Shown: in pieces, positions 10,590 through 21,650 of the stretch
Layout: every line of letters starts with the position of its first letter
Position numbering within the stretch: the first letter of the stretch is position 1
NCBI GenBank assembly: GCA_019916065.1
Contig: CM034241.1
Location: 8,159,223 to 8,223,222, forward strand
Direction of reading: 5' to 3'
DNA from: Vitellaria paradoxa
Taxonomy: Eukaryota > Streptophyta > Magnoliopsida > Ericales > Sapotaceae
DNA: 64,000 nucleotides
The notes under the pieces: generated by a model
Seen by the model: only the letters and a program-made list of their open reading frames with translations
Database searches by the model: none
Told to the model about the DNA's origin: nothing
Program-made: the position numbers and the translations under genes

Positions 10590-12600
10590 CTTCAACCAAT
10601 TTTGGCTCGTGAAGCACCATACTCCTCTGAGTTCATCTAATCGTTTGTCTCGTCCTGGTTTGCAAGTATACACTAGGCGACAAGTCGTAACTACTCCACT
10701 TATTGCTTCCTATTTTGCCAACTCTTGTCAACGATATAGATGTTTCATTGCTCTTCCAAAGGGTAAACGTTCATGTACCTCTCATCCTATCTCTAATTAT
10801 GATGCGTTATCACCTTATTTCATTCATTTGTTACATATTCATCCTCTTTTTTTATTCCTAACTCTATTTCTAAAATACTTTCTCACCCTGTGTAGCGTTC
10901 TGTTATAAAAGATGAGATGTTTACTTTTCGAGCCAATGATACTAAGGAACTTGTTAATCTTCCTCCTAATAAATCAGTGGTTAGTTGTTGTTGGGTGTAT
11001 ATTGTTAAGGTTCATCTTGATAACAATGCAGACAAGTTAAAAACGCGTTTAGATGCAAAAAGGTATACACAAGTTATGGTTTGGATTTCTCTGTGGCATT
11101 TACTCCTATTGGTAGATTGTACCTCTTCGTCTTCTTATCTCTAGTTGCAATCTATTGTTGGTCTTTACACTAACTTAATGTGAAGAATGCCTTTTTTCAT
11201 GGTGTTTTGGCAAAGGAAGTCTATCTAAAGTAACCTCCTAGGTTTATTGTCTCAAGGAGTCTAAATTAGTTTGTAAGCTGAAGAAATCATTTTATGTTCT
11301 TAAACAGTCGCTTTGAACATGATTTGGCAAGTTTCGTACTATTGTCACTGAACTCGACCTAGTTCGTTGCGGAGTAGATCATTTAGTATTTTATCATCAT
11401 TCTTCTAAAGGAAAAATTTGGCTTCTAGTGTATGTCAATGACATAGTTATCATGCGTGATGATTCATAGGGTATTATTGATCTAGAGTTGTTCCTTCAAA
11501 GTAAGTTTAGTACCAAGGATTTAAGTTCATTGAAGTGCTTCTTGTAAATTGAAGTTTCCCAGTTATGTATGAGCATTTCTCTCTCTCAAAGAAAGTATAT
11601 TTTTAAGTTGTTGATTGAGATAGGTATGTTAGGTCCTAAACCTGTCCAAACCCGTGAACACTCCAATGGATCCAAATACTAAGCTGGTTGCTGATAAAGG
11701 AAAACTGTTACATGATCCTAGCCAGTATCGGAGGATAGTCAGAAAGTTCAACTACTTAACAGTTACCAGACCAAATATATCTTTTTACTACAAGTCTACA
11801 TCAACAGTTCTTAGATCACCTCATAGTAGTTATTGAGATTCTATTATTTGGATTTTGAGACACTTGAAAAGGTGCACCTGGTAAGGTCTATTATATAATG
11901 ACAATGGACACAATTTAGTTCAAGGGTATACCGATGCAAGACTGAGCTGGGTCACCATCAGAAAGACGATCAATTACTGGATATTGTATCTTTATTGGAA
12001 GTAGTAATTTAGTTTCTTAGAAAAGTAAAAAAGCAAACAGTAGTAACATAGTCAAGTGCGGAATCGGAGTATAAAACCATGGTATACACATCTTGCGAGA
12101 TCTGAGTACAATACATGTTGAGGAGTTAAGAGTTCATAATTTACAACCCATGAAGTTACTATGTGATAATCAGGCTTGTCCTCTTAATCCAGCCATTTTC
12201 ATGAGAGGGACTAAACATGTTGAGGTCCATTGTTATTTTGTTAAAGCAAAGATTTTACAAAATGTGATCAAAATTGGTCATGTGAAATTATAGACCAACT
12301 TGCTAATTTGTTTACTAAAGCTCTAGAGTGACCTAGAGTAAGTTTTTCTAAACAAGCTCAGAATATATAATATCTATATATATATTATATATGGTCCAAC
12401 TTGAGGGGGAGTATTAAGTATATTAATGTATCTCTGTATTCATGTATTTAGTCTAGGAATAATGAGTCTATCTAAGAGTAATGTATCTGTCTAGGGGTAA
12501 CATATCTAGTCTGTGTCATCTTATTTTTATGAGTATAAATACAATCATAGACAATCCTATTAGGTGTCAAGTCATTCAGTAAATCTCTCTCCTTTTTACA
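10590..12600 (+). mobile_element. 5'-truncated, degenerate Ty1/copia element
   Basis: Plus-strand remnants follow copia order: a KGKRSCTSHPISNY block (about 10765), the reverse-transcriptase N-terminal region (10917-11144), a YVND box at 11431-11442 where YVDD is expected, an IDTPMDPNTKL-like region near 11655, RNase H (about 11930-12330) and a LADLFTKAL-like end. Many frameshifts and stops interrupt it. A polypurine tract (TTGAGGGGGAG) precedes the 3' LTR. Gag, protease and integrase are missing. It lies in the intron between exons 11 and 12 of SLC35F-like copy 1, with its 3' end only 13 bp from the exon 11 donor. Confidence 0.8.
12412..12600 (+). repeat. 3' LTR of the degenerate copia element
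   Basis: Starts TATTAAGTATATT (the expected initial TG has changed to TA) directly after the polypurine tract, contains a TATAAATAC promoter-like word at about 12534, and ends CTTTTTACA. It is 189 bp. The partner 5' LTR was not found. Confidence 0.6.
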
Positions 12601-12613
12601 ATGATAGGCATAC

Positions 12614-12679
12614 CTTTTTGAATATATAATGAGGCCCAACAACTACAATTGCAAATGACAGATAGTACAACCAGCCAAC
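12614..12679 (-). CDS. Exon 11 of SLC35F-like copy 1, frame broken by one base
   Basis: Between CTCAG and GTATGC. Reads VGWLYYLSFAIVVVG and then loses frame because GGGCCTC has one G more than the intact paralog (GGACTC). The exon is 66 nt, against 65 nt in copy 2 (55841-55905). It should encode the last membrane helix. Confidence 0.75.
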
Positions 12680-12804
12680 CTGAGAATGAAGATTATATTA
12701 GTCCAGCTTTGTTACCATAAGTTACCAATGCAAAACAAAAAGTAAATACAATAATAGTGTGACTCAAAAGTGTGGTCAAGCTGTAGTCAATAATCTAAGA
12801 GAAC

Positions 12805-12892
12805 CTGCTGGTGGTTAGAAAAAAGATCCGATGACAAGTGCCCACATGTCAGAAGTGAGAAGAGATAGGTTGAGCATTGTGGCTCCACTCAT
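12805..12892 (-). CDS. Exon 10 of SLC35F-like copy 1, frame broken by indels
   Basis: Starts MSGATMLNLSLLTSDMWALV, the most conserved stretch of the family. It then diverges from the paralog: a C is missing in the codon for the conserved Arg, one T is added in the F run and one A is added in the Tyr codon. The exon is 88 nt instead of 87 and hits a TAA. The acceptor (AAAACAG) and donor (CAGCAG|GTTCTC) are the same as in copy 2. Confidence 0.75.
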
Positions 12893-13376
12893 CTGTTTTC
12901 AGATTACACTCCGATTAGAGACCTGGATCCTTCCAATGAACAGCTTGACTTTCAGGAATAATATAATTCATAGCTTTCTAAGGTCAAAGTAGTCTGTCTT
13001 TGAATGATCAATACACAAGTAAGCAAATTCATAATAAGCTCTTTTGACAAGGACAGAAAAGCAAATGTTTTCATCTCTGAATTATTGGAATCTGACACAA
13101 ATTCAGGAGCTTGCAACACCAAACAGTGAAGGATTTCCCATTCACACTCTCTTTCAATCAGAGAAAAGCCTTTGCCACGGACGTCAAGTAGTTTTTCTTG
13201 GTGGAGTGACTTGCATTTAGCCCACTGAACACTCATAGACTAAGGATGGGACTGTGGTGGGGCTCGCTAAGTTTTAATTTTTTTTTTTAATGCTTCTTTA
13301 ACGTTTTGAGTATTTACGGGGCTCTGACTGGAGCTCAAATAGATTGACTAAAATGTGGTTTGAATAATTATTCTTT

Positions 13377-13656
13377 GGCATTTGAATTGCAACCAACAAA
13401 AAGAACAAAAATGTAGAGATGAACAGTGAAATCTATTTAGACGGACACTTTCCAACTTTTAGTGTCATAACTCTTTTAAATTTGTAGAGATTTTATTGGC
13501 GATTTGTAGAGATTTGTTGGGATTTGTAAAGATTTAAACATATTCATAAAGATTTGTATAGATTTTATAGAGATTTATGTAGTTGAGGTGGAAAAAATTT
13601 GGAGAGATTTGACGATATTTGTAGGGATTTGGTTAATTTTTTGCACTCCAAATGGT
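13377..13656. mobile_element. MITE with internal GATTTGTAGA repeats
   Basis: GGCATTTGAATTGCAACCAA on the left mirrors ACCATTTGGAGTGCAAAAAA, inverted, on the right. The interior contains many variants of AGATTTGTAGAGATTT. It lies in the intron between exons 9 and 10 of SLC35F-like copy 1. The sequence immediately to its right (about 13740-13786) ends in CTCTGCCACTG, another hAT-like terminus whose partner I could not find. Confidence 0.5.
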
Positions 13657-13843
13657 ATAATAGCAAATAATGTATTAGTCATCTCAAATTATGAAAGTGT
13701 TATTTTGGCCCTCAAAATATGAAAAAAAAAAAAAAAAAAATTGCTTTGGCACCCTCTCTCACTCAAATTACCAGCTCTGCCACTGCAGAGTAAATGAATT
13801 TTCATCTATACAAAAGCAATCCATCAATGAGAAAGCAACTGAC

Positions 13844-13912
13844 CTTTAGAACCAAAGGAACAAGAGTGTAGAACATAAAGTTGGACAGTGCAAAGCCAAT
13901 GAAGGCTAATAT
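13844..13912 (-). CDS. Exon 9 of SLC35F-like copy 1
   Basis: TTTCAG acceptor, AAAG|GTCAGT donor, 69 nt, in frame. Encodes ILAFIGFALSNFMFYTLVPL plus VLK, a membrane helix. The paralogous exon at 59819-59887 encodes ILAFVSFTLSSFIFYTFVPF. Confidence 0.85.
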
Positions 13913-14573
13913 CTGAAACAAAATAAAGGCACTTCAGGAAAACAATGCAGGAAATTTATATTGTTAACTGGAAATGAAAATATATTACAATAATGTTTCA
14001 CACACAAACAGAGTGACCCATGTCTAAAGGTCATCTACTCTTTCCTGAGTAGGAAAGGGAGGATAGTGAATGGTTAATTTGTTTGCATTTCTCCTTGTTT
14101 CATTTCTTTCCAAACTTTTCTACTTTACAGTCACTTTTCATCACTTTCCAGTTCTTAATACGTATTGTCCTGATTTAAATCCATCTACAGACAACCAGGG
14201 AGAAAGGCAAGGTCAAGTAAAAACTCCTGTTTCCTCCAGAAGAGAGGGTATTTTTAATTGTATTATTTATTATCAGTGTAACTCCGCCTATGTTTTTTTT
14301 CATGGCCGCGTCCAAGCCCGGATAAAGGAGGAGGGTTGTGTTAGGTAGTCGATAGCCAGTGTAAATTTTGTCGAATTTTTATGGATTTTATGACACTAAT
14401 GAGATTTCGTGGGGGCGTTCCCTACTTAGCGACGCGCTGTATGGTTCGAGTACAGTGTTAAATAAGCAAGGACCGCTGTATCGGCACCTGGGTGCGGTGT
14501 TAAATAGGCAAGGGTCCTCGCACTTTCCTGGACGAGTGGGGGGGCAAAGGAAACTAGTCCAAATAGAAGGCTG

Positions 14574-15530
14574 AGATTAGGCACTTGGAATATTGGGAGC
14601 TTAACTGGAAAACTTATGGAAGTGGTGGATACAATGGAAAGGAGAAGAATTGCAATTGCTTGCTTGCAAGAGACGAAGTGGGTGGGACAGAAAGCTAAAG
14701 AGATTGAGAGGACTGGGTATAAGTTATGGTTATACGGGACTTAATAGATCGAGAAATGGGGTCGGCATAGTAGTAAGCAAGGACCTAAAGGAAGATATAG
14801 TTAATGTAAACGTTGTGGAGATAGGATTATTGCAATTAAGTTAGTGTTAGGAGACGAGATAGTAAACGTAATTCAGTGCTTATGCCCCCAGGTGGGCTTA
14901 GGAGATGTACATAAGGAGAAGTTTTGGGAAAACTTGGAAGGAATGCTATTAGAGATACCTCAAGGAGAGATGGTCTTCATAGGAGGAGATTTGAATGGTC
15001 ATATAGGACGCGACATAGATGGATACATAGGAGTACACGGAGGATATGGTTACGGTGATAGAATGAAGAAGAGAAGGATATTTTGGAGTTTGCAGTGGCT
15101 TATGATCTCATGGTGACGAACACCTTTTTTAGGAAGAGAGAGGAACATTTGGTGACTTATAAGAGTGGTTCCTCAAAGACACAGATTGACTTCTTCTTAA
15201 CTAAGAAAAGAAATCGTGTAGCTTGTAAAGATTGTAAAGTTATACCGGGGGAGAGCTTGACTGCCCAACATAGGTTGTTGGTCATAGATGTGCAGCTTCA
15301 AAGGTGGGCTAGAAAAAAGAAGTTGTATAGATGCTCAAAGACTAAATGGTGGAACTTAAAAGGTGATAAGCAAGCAGCATTCAGGGAAAGAGTACTAGAG
15401 GAAAACATTTGGACGGTAAATGAGAGTGTAAATATTACGTGGGATAAGGTAGCAAAGTGCATTAGGAGGGTAGGGAAAGAAGTCTTAGGAGAATCCAAAG
15501 GGAGTGCTCCGGCACAGAAAGAGGCATGAT
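14574..15530 (+). pseudogene. RTE endonuclease domain (interrupted)
   Basis: Read across frames: GTWNIGSLTGKL, then CLQETKW (catalytic Glu), GGDLNGHIGRD (Asn of the active site), SKTQIDFFLT, and AQHRLLVIDV containing the catalytic His. These are the ordered motifs of APE-like endonucleases that nick target DNA for target-primed reverse transcription. Breaks occur near 14750-14850 and 15100, and a TGA at 15528-15530 ends the frame within EA-WWNEAVRDKI. Confidence 0.8.
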
Positions 15531-15613
15531 GGTGGAACGAGGCCGTCCGAGACAAGATAAGAGTTAAAAGAGAGTGTTTTAAATCTTGGCAAAACGACCG
15601 AAATGAAGCGAAC

Positions 15614-16843
15614 TTGGAGAGGTATAGAGAAGCTAGAAGAGAAACCAAAAAGGCAGTTAGTGAGGCTAAGGCAAAGACATTTGAGGATTTATATAGGCGA
15701 CTTGACACTAAGGAGGGCGAAAGAGAGATATTCAAGCTTGCTAAATCTAGAGATAGACGGACCAAGGATTTAAACCAAGTTAAATGCATTAAGAATGAGG
15801 ATGAAAAGGTATTAGTAAAGGAAGAGGAGATAAAGGAGCGTTGGAAGAGCTACTTCTACAAATTATTTAACGAAAGCAGTAGTAGTGACATACATTTGGG
15901 GCAGTTTACCACTTTTAGGGAAGAATTAAATTTTATGTTCTATAAGAAAATCAGTAGGGAAGAAATAAAAGAAGTATTAAAAAGGATGAAGAATGGGAAA
16001 GCGGTTGGGCCAGATGGTATCCCTATTGAGGTTTGGAGATGCTTAGGAGAGGATGGCATAAGTTGGTTGACAAAACTTTTTAATGTAGTGCTAAAGAGCA
16101 AGAAGATGCCTGATGCATGGAGGAAAAGTATCCTTATACCCATATACAAGAACAAAGGAGATATTCAGAACTGTGCGAACTATCGCGGGATTAAATTGAT
16201 GAGCCATACGATGAAATTATTGAGAGAATTATTGAGAGAAGACTAAGAAGGACAACAAACGTTTCAGAGAACCAATTTGGTTTCATGCCTGGAAGATCAA
16301 CCATGGAGGCTATCTTTCTCTTGAGGAGGTTAATGGAACAGTATAGAGAAGGTCAAAAAGATTTACATATGGTGTTTCATCGATTTAGAGAAGGCATATG
16401 ATCGGGTTCCTAGGGAGATTCTATGAAGAGTATTGAAAAAGAAAGGAGCGTGTGTCGCATATATTGAGGCAATAAATGACATGTATGATAGAGCCATGAC
16501 ATCTATACGGACGACTGGTGGAGAGACTAATGAGTTCCCTATCACGATTGATTTACATCAAAGCTCAGCGTTAAGCCCGTACTTGTTTGCTTTAGTTATG
16601 GATGAGATTACAAGACATATTCAGGATGAGGTGCCGTGGTGTATACTATTTGCAGATGATATTGTTTTAGTAGATGAGACGAGAGAAGGAGTGAATGCTA
16701 AGCTAGAATTATGGCGGGATACGTTAGAGACAAAAAGGTTTAAGCTAAGCCGATGCAAGACGGAATATATGGAATGTAAGTTTAGTCAAAGTAGGATAAC
16801 GAGTAGTATAGAAGTAAGTTTAGGCACACAAAAGATTGTATAG
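15614..16843 (+). pseudogene. RTE reverse transcriptase domain (interrupted)
   Basis: Motifs in order: RMKNGKAVGPDGIPIEVW, KSKKMPDAWRKSILIPIYKN, NYRGIKLMSHTMKL, then after a frame break NQFGFMPGRSTMEAIFLLRR, IDLEKAYDRVPREIL, SALSPYLFALVMDEI and the catalytic FADDIVLVDETREG. The FADD box is intact, but frame breaks near 16215-16245 and 16370-16430 inactivate the gene. Confidence 0.85.
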
Positions 16844-16957
16844 AAAGATAAATTTAGGTACCTTGGATCTATGGTGCAACAAGATGGAGGGATTGATACT
16901 GATGTAAGTCACAGGATTCAAGCTGGATAGACCAAATGGAGGAGTGCTTCGGGGGTT

Positions 16958-17422
16958 TTGTGCGACCGAAAAATCCCTCTCAAGGTGAAAGGAAAGTATT
17001 ATAAGGTAGTGGTTAGACCAGCGCTGCTATATGGATCAGAGTGTTGGGCAATAAAGCATAATCATGGTCAGAAGATGGCAGTTGCGGAGATGAGGATGCT
17101 AAGGTGGATGTGCGGGATTACAAGGAAAGATAGGATTAGGAACGAGGAGATTAGGGGCAAAGTAGGAATAGCACCGATTGAAGATAAAATGAGAGAAAAC
17201 CGATTAAGATGGTTTGGCCATGTTAGAAGGCGTCCAGCAGAGGCACCTGTTAGAAGGTGTGAAAGTATGGAGATTGTCAGGAGTAAGAGAGGTAGAGGAA
17301 GACCCAAGAGAAGCTGGAAAGAAATCATTAAATATGACCTAACCTACCTAGATTTATCGGAGCACATGCCCCTAAACAGATCAAATTGGCGTCGACAAAT
17401 CCATATAGCCGACCCCACCTAG
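16958..17422 (+). pseudogene. RTE ORF C-terminal region
   Basis: A 154-codon frame with ALLYGSECWAIK, MRMLRWMCGITRKDRIRNE and RLRWFGHVRRRP, the usual thumb and C-terminal sequence of plant RTE polyproteins. It ends in ADPT just upstream of the conserved 3' tail and is separated from the RT domain by stops at about 16840-16930. Confidence 0.85.
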
Positions 17423-18808
17423 TGGGAAAAGGCTTGGTTTGGTTTGGTATTTTATTATCAGTGTCCATCTGAAGCTCTTTCCCTTCCCATTGGCAATCAC
17501 CCACATCACCATTATGGAGACCTTCAGAAGACTTGTGAGTTGATCCATTTGTTTCCTGTCACCACAATTCTTCCTCGTTTGCACCAAGCCATCTTTTCCC
17601 TTCATTTCTAAACCTCTGTGCTTATTCTCTAGGGAATTTTGCTTGGTGTTTAATGTTTGCGAGGAAAAATTGATTTCGGTGAAGATATTCACAACTTTTT
17701 AATGATCAGTAAAACTGAAATTTCAATATTTTGACATCTATCACAATTTGCAAAACAAACTTCTCCCAATCAAGTTTAAAATCTGCTCAACCATACTTAC
17801 AATAACGATGCGTAAAAAGGAGATCAAATGGGGAAAACAGTGATTTATTAAATCATAGCTGCCATAGAAAATTGTTTCTGAGCAGTCACAAAAGGCTTTT
17901 ATCCAATACAGTCGCAGACACTTTTAACTAGAACTAAGCCATTATTGAGAAAGTTTTGTACATCAAATTCTTTTGACTTCTCTAGCATTATAGAAAATCA
18001 TACACACGATTAGTACTTTCAAGGTTTGGACTTTAGGATCTATCTAACTCATCAAAATTATAATGAACAAAATGGGGGAGAAACAATATACAGCTGGAAT
18101 TCCAGCCTTCAATGACCAATCTGTTCCAGTCTTGACGAGTGGCAAAAGCCAAAGGAAGAAACTGAATTTCAAATGTATATATCCAAAAGAGGCTCTAGCT
18201 TTCTCAAGAATTGAGAGTAAGATATTCTATTTAAAGATAGATAGAATGAATGGAAGAAGAAGCAGCTCTATATAATCCAAGCCAACCACTGTACTTTTAT
18301 CTTCTCTAGACTTTTATCATTCCGATAAGCAAAGGAATTTTCCAAAAGCATAGAAGAAAGGAAGAAATATAACCAGTAAGAAGCATTAAAGAAAGTTCAT
18401 TTTTGGGGTCCAAAAATACTGAAAAAGGAATGATTTGGTAATCTGGGCAAGTCCACAGCTGCAAAACAGTGACCTCTTACTGGGATTTAGATTAAATGCT
18501 CATTTTATACTCCAACCCATTAAAAACTCCCAGAATAGGAAAAAAACTAATAAAATGAGTGCAGATGAGTTGAAAGATTTTTTTTTTCTTTTTTTCTTTT
18601 TTTATGCCATTATAGTCACCAAACCAAACCAACAAAGAGTATTGACACAGCTGCATTTTTGTCAGGATGAAAGTCCAATTATTATTTAAATTAAAAAAAA
18701 AAATCCAATGTATCAACACAAAGACACACAAACAATACTTGTTCAACTGAGCCAGTAGATTTAGATAACAGTAGACAGAATCGAAGTAATAAAAAATTCG
18801 TTACTCAC

Positions 18809-18860
18809 AATTTCTGCAGACCACTTAACTGATTCCAGACTTTCCCTCTCCATTATAGCT
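18809..18860 (-). CDS. Exon 8 of SLC35F-like copy 1
   Basis: 52 nt, acceptor TTTTAG, donor ATT|GTGAGT. Encodes IAIMERESLESVKWSAEI, the charged loop before membrane segment 8. Copy 2 has ALLEKKSLESIKWSAET at 62502-62553. Confidence 0.8.
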
Positions 18861-18992
18861 CTAAAAGAAGGTTATGGGATGGTAGCAACAATATTTCTTC
18901 AAGCTGCTGTAAAGTCAATTAAACTATACAAAAATGCTACCCTACCAAAAGAATTTACCAGAAAGGGGGAATACCATAATGAGGCAATAATA

Positions 18993-19022
18993 ACCCCCCC
19001 CCCCCCCCCAAAAAAAAAAAAA
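18993..19022. repeat. C-tract abutting A-tract
   Basis: A run of about 17 C followed directly by a run of A bases, in the intron between exons 7 and 8. Homopolymers of this length are error-prone in sequencing. Confidence 0.7.
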
Positions 19023-19275
19023 GATAATGTGGCAATGGAATTTTTGAAATTAAAGTGCATCTTGATGGGTGTTTTCATTTAAAGTGATAAGACACACAAG
19101 TCTCCTCATATTTCTGGTAGCTTTTTCTAGCACATTTTTCTGGTAATATAGCATTACTCTAAACGGTATTCCACAGATAATGTCTTTCAAGCTAAAATAA
19201 AGATAGGAATAGATGTTTCTCCAGAAGAAAGTGAAATTATACATATTTAATCTTATTTTCTATTGGAAAGGATAC

Positions 19276-19358
19276 ATCTCACACCCAGTCACAAGTGTTC
19301 CAAAAAGACCAAACATTGACAGCACTTCAACACGATCTGTCTTCTTTACACAAAACTC
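19276..19358 (-). CDS. Exon 7 of SLC35F-like copy 1
   Basis: 83 nt between GTTGCAG and GAGAT|GTATCC. Encodes EFCVKKTDRVEVLSMFGLFG followed by TLVTGCE. Copy 2 has the same exon at 62725-62807. Confidence 0.85.
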
Positions 19359-19495
19359 CTGCAACAAAATATAACTTCTGTGATATTAATATTCTGGTTC
19401 TAGGCATATGAAGTAAATATGAAAAATGTTTTCGCGAGGTGGAGCTATAGCACTGCTGCTGCTTCACCAGAGTAGGAAACTTGACGGGTAGAGAG

Positions 19496-19521
19496 GGAGG
19501 GAGAGAGAGAGAGAGAGAGAG
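19496..19521. repeat. (GA)n microsatellite
   Basis: GGGAGGGAGAGAGAGA-type tract in the intron between exons 6 and 7. Confidence 0.8.
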
Positions 19522-19544
19522 ACTACTATAAAACAATCACAAAC

Positions 19545-19621
19545 CTCACCAACATTGCTGACTGCGAAGAAAATAGTTGCTGCAACTACAAGTACATCAC
19601 CCAAAAGAGGTTTTGAACCAC
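19545..19621 (-). CDS. Exon 6 of SLC35F-like copy 1
   Basis: 77 nt; the acceptor is TTATCAG. The donor GGTGAG|GTTTGT is chosen because it keeps frame into exon 7 and yields NVGEEF, which matches the family. Encodes GSKPLLGDVLVVAATIFFAV plus SNVGE. Confidence 0.8.
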
Positions 19622-19804
19622 CTGATAAAATGATTTTGACATGTCAAAAATTGGAGAATGTAATCAGTTTGGTAAGAAAGGTACCATTAGTCAAGGACCA
19701 GGTACTTCTTTCCAATATATTCCTCTTTGGGAGGGATTATTGTACTGTCAAAATAATACCCATAAAATCAGGACAGAATTAGAAGGCAGAGCAGAAAATG
19801 TCAC

Positions 19805-19996
19805 CTCCGCCACCCACCCCAGCATCAGAAAGAATCACAAGACCAAGGCCTAACACACAAACGGCTGCACTGAAGAACTGCCATAGGGAGTATCTTGTGC
19901 CAATGAAGAACCAAGTAAGAACCATGACCCATACTATTGTACAACAATCCAACAATGTCACACTAGTAATTGATGAGTACTGGAACGCTTTATTAA
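19805..19996 (-). CDS. Exon 5 of SLC35F-like copy 1
   Basis: 192 nt, the longest core exon. Encodes NKAFQYSSITSVTLLDC, IVWVMVLTWFFIGTRYSLW and AAVCVLGLGLVILSD, covering membrane segments 4 and 5. TSVTLLDC and the following hydrophobic block are the clearest DUF914 signatures in the window. Confidence 0.88.
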
Positions 19997-20389
19997 CTGT
20001 AGATACATATCAAGAACAGTTTCAGTAGAAATATAAATATGATGATAAGTTTCCTTTAGGGGTTTTTGGAGGCTGGTCACTATTTATGAACTTATAAACA
20101 TTTAAGTCATACCCAAAAATCTTATTTGTGAATAAGTCACACTTGCAACAAAAAGACCAAAAAGGATATCACGCGTTTTTCACTACATTTCAAAACTGCC
20201 AGTTTTATCTGAAAATAGTGCACACTTTACTCATAACTTCCGTAACTTTCCATCTTCTTTATAAAGCAAGTAAAACTGATTTTTGGAAACAAAATCAAAA
20301 CTGTTTGAGAAAAACCTAATTCCGCGATTTTCCATCTTCTTTACAAAATAAGCAAAACTGATTTTTGGAAACAAAATCAAAACTATTAA

Positions 20390-20545
20390 GGAAAACAGTA
20401 CCACATAATAAAACAATACCGCATAAAAAATAATACCACATAATAAAACATTATCGCATAAAAACAGTATCACATAATAAAACAGTACCACATAATATAA
20501 CAGTACCGTATAAAAAAACAGTACCTCATTAAAACAGCACCATTC
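20390..20545. repeat. Short degenerate ACAGTACCACATAATAAAA repeat
   Basis: Variants of ACAGTACCACATAATAAAA and ACAGTACCGCATAAAAA alternate about every 20 bp, seven or so times. They share the CAGTACCGC core of the adjacent 145-bp repeat and may be its evolutionary source or a decayed margin. Confidence 0.6.
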
Positions 20546-20549
20546 TTTG

Positions 20550-21650
20550 CATGATATAGTCATGCGGTACTGTTTTTGAACGAGCATGCATCCTAAAAAA
20601 AACAGTACCGCAGACATGTGGTACTGTCACACATGCGGTACTGTCGGTCATTCGTTTGATATGTGAACTATTTTTGTGTTTACATGTGATATTTACATGA
20701 TAGAGTCGTGCGGTACTGTTTTTGAACGAGCATGCATCCTAAAAAAACAGTACCGCAGACATGTGGTACTGTCATACATGCGGTACTGTCGGTTATTCGT
20801 TTGATATGTGAACTATTTTTGTGTTTACATGTGATGTTTGCATGATAGAGTCGTGCGGTACTGTTTTTGAACGAGCATGCATCCTAAAAAAAAAGTACCG
20901 CAGACATGTGGTACTGTCACACATGCGGTACTGTCGGTCATTCGTTTGATATGTGAACTATTTTTGTGTTTACATGTGATGTTTGCATGATAGAGTCGTG
21001 CGGTACTGTTTTTGAACGAGCATGCATCCTAAAAAAACAGTACCGCAGACATGTGGTACTGTCACACATGCGGTACTGTCGATTATTCGTTTGATATGCG
21101 AACTATTTTTGTGTTTACATGTGATGTTTGCATGATATAGTCATGCGGTACTGTTTTTGAACGAGCATGCATCCTAAAAAAAACAGTACCGCAGACATGT
21201 GGTACTGTCACACATGCGGTACTGTCGGTTATTCGTTTGATATGTGAACTATTTTTGTGTTACATGTGATATTTGCATGATAGAGTCATGCGGTACTGTT
21301 TTTGAACGAGCTTGCATCCTGAAAAAAACAGTACCGCAGACACATGCGGTACTGTCGGTCATTCGTTTGATATGTGAACTATTTTTGTGTTTACATGTGA
21401 TGTTTGCATGATAGAGTCGTGCGGTATTGTTTTTGAACGAGTATGCATCCTAAAAACAACAGTACCGCAGACATGTGATACTGTCATACATGCGGTACTG
21501 TCGATTATTCGTTTGATATGTGAACTATTTTTTGTATTTACATATGATGTTTGTATGATAGAGTCATGCGGTACTGTTTTTGAACGCGGTACTGTTTTTG
21601 AACGAGCATGCATCCTAAAAAAAACAGTACCGCAGTCATGTGTTTAAATA
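20550..21650. repeat. Tandem array, 145-bp monomer, hairpin-forming
   Basis: Monomers start with CATGATAGAGTCGTGCGGTA at 20550, 20696, 20841, 20986, 21131, 21276 and 21407, with a last partial copy near 21553. Spacings are 146, 145, 145, 145, 145, 131 and about 146 bp. Each contains GCGGTACTGTTTTT followed about 17 bases later by its complement AAAAACAGTACCGC, which predicts a strong stem-loop with GCATGC in the loop. GGTACTGTC recurs twice more per unit. Monomers are highly similar, so expansion or homogenisation is recent. Confidence 0.85.

Larger units (their letters stand above)
14280..17451 (+). mobile_element. Near full-length RTE-clade non-LTR retrotransposon (dead)
   Basis: A 3.17-kb element flanked by the identical 13-mer TTATTATCAGTGT at 14267-14279 and 17452-17464. 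It opens with a GC-rich leader (CATGGCCGCGTCCAAGCCCG), encodes an APE-type endonuclease and then a reverse transcriptase, and ends with the GCCGACCCCACCTAGTGGGA tail and a short TTGGT repeat typical of plant RTE elements. The coding region is split by several stops and frameshifts, so it is not autonomous. It sits in sense-opposite orientation in the intron between exons 8 and 9 of SLC35F-like copy 1, accounting for most of that 4.9-kb intron. Confidence 0.88.

Noticed and set aside
15298..15789. 163-codon minus-strand open frame
   Set aside because: It is the antisense shadow of the RTE endonuclease/RT coding region; the plus strand shows ordered catalytic motifs.
20231..20617. 128-codon minus-strand frame rich in Tyr/Leu/Val resembling a membrane protein
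   Set aside because: It reads through the ACAGTACCACATAATAAAA repeats; the apparent hydrophobicity is a product of the repeat.
20550..21650. CRISPR-like array
   Set aside because: Repeats are contiguous 145-bp monomers without unique spacers, in a plant intron; this is a tandem satellite-type array.
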